From JBDTMT01 sp033764095 (GTDB lineage Bacteria; Desulfobacterota; Binatia; HRBIN30; CADEER01): 38,786 bases of DNA. The notes under the pieces were generated by a model that did not search any database, was not told the DNA's origin, and saw only the letters and a list, made by a program, of their open reading frames with translations. Shown here piece by piece: positions 33,484 to 38,786 of this stretch. Position 1 is the first letter of the stretch. Each line of letters opens with the position of its first letter. Location: contig JANRJF010000121.1 in the NCBI GenBank assembly GCA_033764095.1, positions 1 through 38,786 on the forward strand, read 5' to 3'. The position numbers and the translations under genes were made by a program.

Positions 33484-34142
33484 TTTTTCTTTTCCTCCGC
33501 GCAGCCGGCACGCACCGGACACGACTCGCAGCGCGCCACGCGGGCGGTGCAGATGGTGGCGCCGAGGTCCATGATCGCCTGGTTGAAGTCGCCGGCGACG
33601 CCGCGCGGCGTGACGTGCGCGGCGAGTTCCCAGAGACGGCGCTGGCGAATCCCCGGGCCGCCGCGCGGGCGGAAGCCGAACCAGCGCGTCAGCACGCGGG
33701 CGGCGTTGGTGTCGAGGATCGGCTCGTCGCGGCCGTAGGCGATGCTCAGCACCGCGCCGGCAGTGTAGCGGCCGATACCGGGCAACTGCCTGATCACCTG
33801 CGGGTCGTCGGGCAGGCGGCCGGCGTGCTCGTCGACCACGCGCTGCGCGGTACGCTGCAGGTTGCGGGCGCGCGCGTAGTAGCCGAGCCCGTCCCACGCC
33901 TCGCGCACCTGTGGTTCGTCGGCGGCCGCCAGGTGCTCGAAGCTCGGGTACTGGCGCACGAAGCGGCGGTAGAAGCCTTTGACCCGGTCCACCTGGGTCT
34001 GCTGCAGCATGATCTCCGACACCAGGATGCGATACGGATCTCGCGTCCGGCGCCAGGGCAGCTTGCGGCCATGCGCCCGGTACCAGGCCAGCAGACGGCG
34101 TTGGAAGCGGCGCACCGCGGCGGGGTCGGGGGCTCTGCGCAT
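33459..34142 (-). CDS. mutY: A/G-specific adenine glycosylase, short form without C-terminal domain
   Basis: 227 residues. Removes adenine mispaired with 8-oxoguanine. Catalytic Glu43 (SEIMLQQTQV), helix-hairpin-helix QLPGIGRYTAGAV, catalytic Asp144 (ILDTNAARVL), and the iron-sulfur cysteines C198-x6-C205-x2-C208-x5-C214. Full MutY is about 350 residues with a NUDIX-like C-terminal domain that recognises 8-oxoguanine. Here the protein ends 13 residues after the cluster, with the last codons supplied by the inverted repeat, so the domain is missing. It could be a natural short MutY/MIG-like glycosylase. The ATG at 34142 is chosen because the family start follows; the frame extends upstream as antisense of the next gene. 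Confidence 0.88.
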   Translation of the reverse strand: MRRAPDPAAVRRFQRRLLAWYRAHGRKLPWRRTRDPYRILVSEIMLQQTQVDRVKGFYRRFVRQYPSFEHLAAADEPQVREAWDGLGYYARARNLQRTAQRVVDEHAGRLPDDPQVIRQLPGIGRYTAGAVLSIAYGRDEPILDTNAARVLTRWFGFRPRGGPGIRQRRLWELAAHVTPRGVAGDFNQAIMDLGATICTARVARCESCPVRAGCAEEKKNGTTDEHR

Positions 34143-34175
34143 TTCGATGGCGAAAATCGCGCCGCGCCGCGTACC

Positions 34176-35210
34176 ATGGCACTTACCATGGCGCGGTGGA
34201 ACCCGATCCGCAGGATGCGGCGCTGGGTGATCGCTGAGTGTACCCGGCTGCTGACTCAACCGCTGGCGACCTACGTGCAGCGTGTCCCGAACAACATGGA
34301 CATGCTGAAGAAGACGTTGCGCAAGGGCGACGTGCTGCTGGTCGAGGGCGACCAGCGCATCAGCCAGGTGATCCGCTACCTGACGCAGAGCTGCTGGTCG
34401 CACTGCGCGCTCTACGTCGGCGACGAGCTGCTGCGCGGCGACCCCGAGCGCGCCGCCGCGCTGCGCGCCCGCTTCGGCGACGACGCGCAGTTCCTGCTCG
34501 TCGAAGCGGAGTCCGGCGAGGGCGTCGTCGCCAACCCGATCGGCAAGTACCAGCGCTACAACATCCGCGTCTGCCGGCCGCAGGGCCTGCACCGCGATGA
34601 CGTCGTCGACGTGTTGCGCCACGTCGTCGGCCATCTCGGCCGCAAGTACAACGTGCGCCACATCTTCGACCTGGCGCGCTTCTTCTTCCCGGTCAGTCTG
34701 GTGCCGCGCCGCTGGCGGCGCGCCGCGCTGACCTTCGGCACCTCGCCGTCGAACCGCGCCGTCATCTGTTCGACGATGATCGCCGAGGCGTTCACCCGCG
34801 TCGGCTATCCGATCCTGCCGGAGGCGGTGCTGGTCGACGCCGGGCCGCCGCCCGGCCCCTGGTACCGGCGCTGGCTCGGCTACGATCAGGGCCGCCCGCG
34901 CGCCCGCTTTCGCCGGCCGAACAACTCGGTGATCACGCCGCGCGACTTCGACCTGTCACCGTACTTCGAGGTGGTGAAGTTCAACCACCTGGCCGATCCG
35001 CGCTTCGACTACCGCCACATCGAGTGGGAGGACGCGCCGCTCGACAGCGCGGTGAGCCACCACGCCAGCGCGCCGACCAACGGCGCGGCCCACAACGGGC
35101 ACGCCGCGCATGCGGCGCACCCGCCGCATGCGAGCCAGAGCGCGACGGCGGGGCCGCGGCACCGCTTCCAGCGCCTGCGGCCCGCCTTCCTGCGTTCGAT
35201 CGCGCGCTGA
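34176..35210 (+). CDS. YiiX/NlpC-P60-like cysteine hydrolase with His/Ala-rich tail
   Basis: 344 residues. The fold resembles the permuted NlpC/P60 (YiiX/YebB) group: LRKGDVLLVEGDQRISQVIRYLTQSCWSHCALYVGDELL with the catalytic His of SHCALYVGD, and RAVICSTMIAEAFTRVGYPILPE with the catalytic Cys of ICST. Such proteins cleave amide or thioester bonds, often in peptidoglycan or lipids. The last 45 residues are a His/Ala tail (SHHASAPTNGAAHNGHAAHAAH and PPHAS...), which may bind metal or be disordered. Start: ATG 34176 or 34188, with no ribosome site for either. It is divergent from mutY with a 33-base gap. Confidence 0.8.
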   Translation: MALTMARWNPIRRMRRWVIAECTRLLTQPLATYVQRVPNNMDMLKKTLRKGDVLLVEGDQRISQVIRYLTQSCWSHCALYVGDELLRGDPERAAALRARFGDDAQFLLVEAESGEGVVANPIGKYQRYNIRVCRPQGLHRDDVVDVLRHVVGHLGRKYNVRHIFDLARFFFPVSLVPRRWRRAALTFGTSPSNRAVICSTMIAEAFTRVGYPILPEAVLVDAGPPPGPWYRRWLGYDQGRPRARFRRPNNSVITPRDFDLSPYFEVVKFNHLADPRFDYRHIEWEDAPLDSAVSHHASAPTNGAAHNGHAAHAAHPPHASQSATAGPRHRFQRLRPAFLRSIAR

Positions 35211-35239
35211 GCGCGCGAGTCGATCGGATCGGCGCGCCC

Positions 35240-35695
35240 CTACTTCTTGCCGCGCGGGGCCAGATCCATGTCGGGCGGCGGCGTCTCCGGCAGCTTCCAG
35301 CGGATGTACGGCTTCTCTTTCAGCTCGTGGTACGCGTTCGCCATGTCGATGGCGGCGTGGAACGCCTGCTCGAACGCGGCGAAGTCCTTCTTCTCGATCG
35401 CCGCTTCCAGCGGCTTCCAGTTCTCTTCCAGGTACTGGTTGAGCGCCTCCTCGTGCTTCGGCCGCATGAACGCGCCGAGCTCCATCAGGCCGCGGATCTC
35501 CTTGTACTGGAACTTCGCCATCGGCCAGTTCTGCTCCTTGGCGGCGTAGAAGAGCTTCCAGGTGCGCGCCCCGACCTCCGGCATGATGCGCGCGAGGCCC
35601 GGCTGGATGGTCGCCATGTCCTCGATCGTCATGCTGTTCTTGCCGCTCCAGAACGAGAGCGCTTTCACCTTGGCTTCGAATTCTTCGTCGGTCAT
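35240..35695 (-). CDS. Small helical protein of unknown function, possible heme-less relative of small c-type cytochromes
   Basis: 151 residues, almost all helix, rich in Trp, Met, Lys and Glu, no signal peptide. I do not recognise a named family. The end FHAAIDMANAYHELKEKPYIRWKLPETPPP has the spacing of the C-terminal heme site of small four-helix cytochromes (CNxCH...PYI...P), but both cysteines are absent (A and Y) while the His and the PYI...P part remain. That is my inference from motif shape only. GGGAGA lies 9 bases before the ATG. The TAG stop is inside a GTAGGGGCGCG word. It is convergent with the YiiX-like gene. Confidence 0.65.
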   Translation of the reverse strand: MTDEEFEAKVKALSFWSGKNSMTIEDMATIQPGLARIMPEVGARTWKLFYAAKEQNWPMAKFQYKEIRGLMELGAFMRPKHEEALNQYLEENWKPLEAAIEKKDFAAFEQAFHAAIDMANAYHELKEKPYIRWKLPETPPPDMDLAPRGKK

Positions 35696-35824
35696 GAATT
35701 GATCTCTCCCGCTGGCGCGTGCGGCGCCGGTGTCTGGCTGTGCTGAAACGTTCGTTTGTCTATCGAACTCGTCGCCCGGAGAGCAAGTCGGATCGACGCG
35801 CGCGGCGCGGCGCCGCGCCAATCC

Positions 35825-35854
35825 TTGACCAAGCGAAGCCCACCCTTCTAGGAA
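35825..35854 (+). promoter_or_regulatory. Candidate sigma-70-type promoter of the GDH-like operon
   Basis: TTGACC (35825-35830), 18 bases, TAGGAA (35849-35854), then ATG at 35864. It has the same -10 word style as the LysR promoter and equally little leader. AGGA inside the -10 box could double as a weak ribosome site. Confidence 0.4.
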
Positions 35855-35863
35855 CTGCCGTCG

Positions 35864-36982
35864 ATGCTCGATGCGCGTGACGTGTGGCGCTGGTCGCTGA
35901 GCCGCCGCCGATTCCTGCAGGGGGCCGCCGCGGCGTCGTCGCTGTTGGTGGTCCCGCGCGCGGCGCGCCTGGCGCGGGCGCTGGACGCGCCGGCGCCGGT
36001 CGGATTCCTCAGCGCCGAGGAATACGCCGTCGTCGAGGCGATCACGGCGCGCATCGTCTCCAGCGACGACGGCAGCGCCGGCGCGCGCGAGTGCGGCGTC
36101 GCCGACTACGTGCAGGCGTTGCTGTCGGCGTTTCCCGGCGCCGACGTGAACGGCGACGGGCGGGTCGGCGCCGCCGACCTCACCGCCGTCGCGCGCGCCG
36201 CCGGCAGCGACGACGGCGCCGCCGACGTGACCGGCGACGGCTCGGTGGACGACGCCGACCGCGCGTTGGTCGCCGCGTCGATCTTCGGCAGCGTGCTGCT
36301 CGGCGAGGCGGCCTTCGACGGCAAGCCGATCTTCGCCGGCGGCCCGTTCAGCGATCGCAACCCGTTTCCCGACTCCGCCACCGGCATGCCGTCAACCACA
36401 TTCCCCGCGAACGCCTTCCGCATCCCGGAACCGCTGACGCGCCTGCAGCGGCTGGCGTGGACGGTGCGGCTGCTCGGCGCCGACGCGGTCCCGGAAGTGC
36501 GGGACAATCCGCTCGCCACGTCGCTGCCCGACGTCGACCTGCGCGCCCGCTACCGGCAGGGGCTCGCCGCCGTGAACGGGTTCAGCCAGACCGACTTCGG
36601 CGCCTCGTACGACGCGCTGACCAGCGCGCAGCAGGACACCATCCTGGCCAAGGTGAAACGCCAGCGGCGCGCCTTCTACGAGTTGCTGGTCGGCCACACC
36701 ATCGAAGGCATGCTGAGCGCGCCGGAGTACGGCGGCAATCGCGACCGCGCGGGCTGGGATCTGATCGGCTTCGGCGGCGACAGCCAGCCGCTCGGCTACA
36801 CCATCTACGACGCCAGCATCGACGACTACCGCGAGCGCCCCGACAAGCCGAACTCCACGATCGATCCCGACGATCCGTGCAGCGGCTTCAGCGACGAGAT
36901 GGCCGACTTCCTCCGCATCATCCTGGTGCGCCTGGCCGGTGCCACCGAGTTTCCCGAACCCTTCTGTTTCTCGGGCGAGTGA
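35864..36982 (+). CDS. Tat-exported small subunit of a GMC dehydrogenase, gluconate 2-dehydrogenase subunit 3 type, with a dockerin-like insert
   Basis: 372 residues, longer than the usual 170-250 of this family. Tat signal with SRRRFLQG at 13-20 and a following hydrophobic stretch. The subunit-3 fold starts at about 48 (FLSAEEYAVVEAITARIVSSDD) and resumes after the insert, with FYELLVGHTIEGMLSAPEYGGNRDRAGWDLIGF typical of the family. Between them, residues 94-105 (DVNGDGRVGAAD) and 121-132 (DVTGDGSVDDAD) are two dockerin-type calcium loops. In glucose/gluconate dehydrogenases this subunit carries the flavoprotein across the membrane on its own Tat signal. The gene ends one base before the flavoprotein start. 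Confidence 0.85.
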   Translation: MLDARDVWRWSLSRRRFLQGAAAASSLLVVPRAARLARALDAPAPVGFLSAEEYAVVEAITARIVSSDDGSAGARECGVADYVQALLSAFPGADVNGDGRVGAADLTAVARAAGSDDGAADVTGDGSVDDADRALVAASIFGSVLLGEAAFDGKPIFAGGPFSDRNPFPDSATGMPSTTFPANAFRIPEPLTRLQRLAWTVRLLGADAVPEVRDNPLATSLPDVDLRARYRQGLAAVNGFSQTDFGASYDALTSAQQDTILAKVKRQRRAFYELLVGHTIEGMLSAPEYGGNRDRAGWDLIGFGGDSQPLGYTIYDASIDDYRERPDKPNSTIDPDDPCSGFSDEMADFLRIILVRLAGATEFPEPFCFSGE

Positions 36983-36983
36983 C

Positions 36984-38765
36984 ATGGGCCGGCCCTCGTC
37001 CGTTCCGCACGTGCTCGGCAACACCAGCCTGGCGCAGTTCGACGCGTTGATCATCGGCAGCGGCGCCGGCGGATCGGCGGCGGCCTACGTGCTGACCAGC
37101 GCCGGGCTCAACGTCCTGGTGCTCGAAGCGGGCGACAACAACTTCCCCGGCCTCGACGACCCGACACCCGGCATGCCGGTGCCGCGCTACTCGAACGACG
37201 AGTTGAAGGGGCCGATCCGTCTCTTCGACCGACAGGACCCGATCCTCGAGCCGCGCACCTTCCGGGCCAACGACACGGTGACCGCGCAGGCGGACGCGGA
37301 CGTCAACATCCTCAACCGTACCGTCGGCGGCACCACCACGCACGCCGACATGAAGTACCCGCGCTTCAACGAGGTCGATTTCCACCTCGCCTCGGCACTG
37401 GCGGACGCCGGCCGCAGCTTCCCAGGCACCAGCTTCATCGACTGGCCGTTCGACTACGACGAGCTCGAGCCGTTCTACGGCATGGCCGAACGCGTCACCG
37501 GCGTCGCCGGCGTCGCGCAGGGACCGGGCTCCGATCCGTTCGCCTCGCGCCGCTCGCACCCCTACCCGATGCCGCCGTCGCCGGAGATGTACATCGGCCG
37601 CGTGCTCTCTGCCGGCGCCCGCAAGGCGGGGCACAATCCCATCCGCTACCCGGCGGCGATCAACTCGCGGCCCTATCCGGCGCTGCCGGAGCTGCAGCGG
37701 CCGCCCTGCGTCAACTGCGGCTTCTGCAGCGGCTTCGGCTGCCCGAACAATTCGAAGAGCTCGGCAGCGGTGACGACGCTGCGCGCGGCGCTGCTTTCGG
37801 ACCGCTGCCAGCTGCGCTTCAACAGCTTCGCCCTGCGCCTGCTCGGCGGCAACGGCCACATCTCCGGCGTCGAGTACGCCGACCCGACCGGCGCCCGACA
37901 GACGGTGACGGCCGACCGCGTCATCCTCGCCGCCAGCGCGATGGAGAGCGCGCGCCTGCTGCTGCTCTCCGATCTCGTGCTCGCCGCCGGCCCGGCCGCG
38001 CACCTCGGCCGCCATCTGCTGTTCCACTTCCAGACCATCGGTGTCGGCATCTTCAAGCAACGCGTGCACGGCGACCGCGGCCAGGCGGTGACCAACGGGC
38101 TGAGCGACTTCCGCGGCGTCAACGAGGGCGGCACCGCGCTGCATCCCGACGGCCGTCCGCTCGGCGGCATCGTCGAGTTCGGCACGTCGTCCGAACCGAT
38201 CGGCGCCGGCAAAGAGGCGTTGCAGTCGCTCGACATCGCCGAGAGCACGCGCAGCCCGATCACCCTCAAGGACCTGCTGGTCGAGAGCCCGTTCCACACC
38301 CACATCGGGGTCATGATCATGCAGGCCGAGGATGCGCCGCAGCTCACCAACATGGTCGACCTCGACCCGAACGTGCGCGACGTCTTCGGCCGTCCCGCCG
38401 CGCGGCTGACCTACAACAACCACCGCTTCGAGCTCGACGCGGCGGCGTACTACGCGCCCAAGCTGGTCGAGATCGCCCGCCAGGCCGGCGCCCAGTTTGG
38501 CTTCATCGACCCGACGCGCGGCATCCCGCGCACCCGCCACGTGCTCGGCGGCCTGCGCATGGGCAGCGATCCACTCGCCTCGGTCTGCGACGGCTTCGGG
38601 CAGGTGCGCGGCTTCGACAACCTCTACTGCATGGACGGCGGCGTCATGCCGACCGGCTCGGGCTACAACCCGACCCTCACCCTGATCGCCGTCGCGCTGC
38701 GCAATGCCGCGAATCTGGTCTCGCCCGGCGCCGCCGAACGGCAACTGGCAGTCGGCCCGCTGTAA
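36984..38765 (+). CDS. GMC-family FAD-dependent dehydrogenase, catalytic subunit (glucose/gluconate dehydrogenase type)
   Basis: 593 residues. FAD-binding GSGAGG at 25-30 (DALIIGSGAGGSAAAYVL ... VLVLEAG), LNRTVGGTTTHADMKYPRF, the cysteine cluster CVNCGFCSGFGCPNNSK (Cys242, 245, 248, 253), and the C-terminal GMC end MDGGVMPTGSGYNPTLTLIAVALR, preceded by RHVLGGLRMG. Bacterial FAD glucose dehydrogenases have a 3Fe-4S cluster bound by a comparable cysteine set that passes electrons to a cytochrome subunit; that subunit is not in the window and may lie downstream. There is no own signal peptide, which fits export with the Tat small subunit encoded just before. The substrate is unknown. Confidence 0.92.
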   Translation: MGRPSSVPHVLGNTSLAQFDALIIGSGAGGSAAAYVLTSAGLNVLVLEAGDNNFPGLDDPTPGMPVPRYSNDELKGPIRLFDRQDPILEPRTFRANDTVTAQADADVNILNRTVGGTTTHADMKYPRFNEVDFHLASALADAGRSFPGTSFIDWPFDYDELEPFYGMAERVTGVAGVAQGPGSDPFASRRSHPYPMPPSPEMYIGRVLSAGARKAGHNPIRYPAAINSRPYPALPELQRPPCVNCGFCSGFGCPNNSKSSAAVTTLRAALLSDRCQLRFNSFALRLLGGNGHISGVEYADPTGARQTVTADRVILAASAMESARLLLLSDLVLAAGPAAHLGRHLLFHFQTIGVGIFKQRVHGDRGQAVTNGLSDFRGVNEGGTALHPDGRPLGGIVEFGTSSEPIGAGKEALQSLDIAESTRSPITLKDLLVESPFHTHIGVMIMQAEDAPQLTNMVDLDPNVRDVFGRPAARLTYNNHRFELDAAAYYAPKLVEIARQAGAQFGFIDPTRGIPRTRHVLGGLRMGSDPLASVCDGFGQVRGFDNLYCMDGGVMPTGSGYNPTLTLIAVALRNAANLVSPGAAERQLAVGPL

Positions 38766-38773
38766 GCAGCGAT

Positions 38774-38786
38774 CGGCTTTCAGCTT
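38774..38786. repeat. Start of another CAGCTTTCAGC-type repeat at the window edge
   Basis: CGGCTTTCAGCTT begins 9 bases after the GMC gene stop and is the same word as the ends of the elements at 17481 and 25595. Its partner arm would lie beyond the window. Confidence 0.5.

Noticed and set aside
36918..38744. 608-residue minus-strand open frame opposite the GMC gene, and similar long frames opposite other genes (4627-6291, 6344-7780, 19542-21392, 29920-31545)
   Set aside because: Antisense shadows of clearly conserved genes in high-GC sequence; composition is Arg/Ala/Val/Gly/His-rich with no recognisable domain.

Overview
The window is a 38.8 kb chromosomal stretch of a high-GC Gram-negative bacterium. 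An lpt lipopolysaccharide-export block followed by rpoN, hpf, ptsN, rapZ and HPr is the arrangement usual in deltaproteobacteria-like lineages (Myxococcota, Desulfobacterota, Binatota). I cannot place it more precisely from sequence alone. No phage, insertion sequence, transposase or CRISPR array is visible. Genes are tightly packed, no gene-free gap exceeds 300 bases, and most of the first 25 kb is read from the minus strand.

Layout. 1-3.8 kb holds an edge-truncated ThDP enzyme (acetolactate synthase type), a short-chain dehydrogenase, a secreted protein of unknown function and an aldo/keto reductase. 3.8-7.9 kb is a minus-strand operon of a 73-residue membrane protein, a 2TM-domain histidine kinase, an NtrC-type response regulator and PspA, preceded by a near-consensus sigma-54 promoter. 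7.9-11.1 kb has a glycosyltransferase, an alpha/beta hydrolase, a TPR protein and a CDF metal exporter. 11.3-13.4 kb has apt, an NlpD-like M23 lipoprotein, surE and tRNA-Pro(GGG). 13.6-17.4 kb has a family 5 uracil-DNA glycosylase, a free-standing ThrRS-type editing domain, ahcY and metK. 17.7-23.3 kb is the HPr-rapZ-ptsN-hpf-rpoN-lptB-lptA-lptC block, read in the reverse of that order. 23.4-25.6 kb has phosphatidylcholine synthase, a lower-GC orphan and an M48 lipoprotein peptidase. 25.8-29.5 kb is a plus-strand GldA/GldF/GldG-like ABC operon ending in a DUF4340 protein. 29.5-32.3 kb has an ArsR regulator coupled to a SulP anion transporter, a VOC protein and a FluC fluoride channel. 32.4-35.7 kb has a LysR regulator, a short MutY, a YiiX-like hydrolase and a small helical protein. 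35.8-38.8 kb has a Tat-exported small subunit carrying a dockerin-like calcium-binding insert, followed by a GMC flavoprotein with a cysteine cluster.

Two themes stand out. First, the sigma-54 regulon may be wired locally: rpoN is here, and a sigma-54 promoter drives an operon that encodes its own sigma-54 activator plus the envelope-stress effector PspA. Second, eleven junctions carry long inverted repeats whose arms are short, degenerate, tandemly reiterated words. The words differ from junction to junction, and several arms supply the stop codon or last codons of the neighbouring gene. They occur at convergent, divergent and co-directional junctions alike, so simple termination does not explain them all.

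All assignments come from reading motifs by eye. No database search was run.
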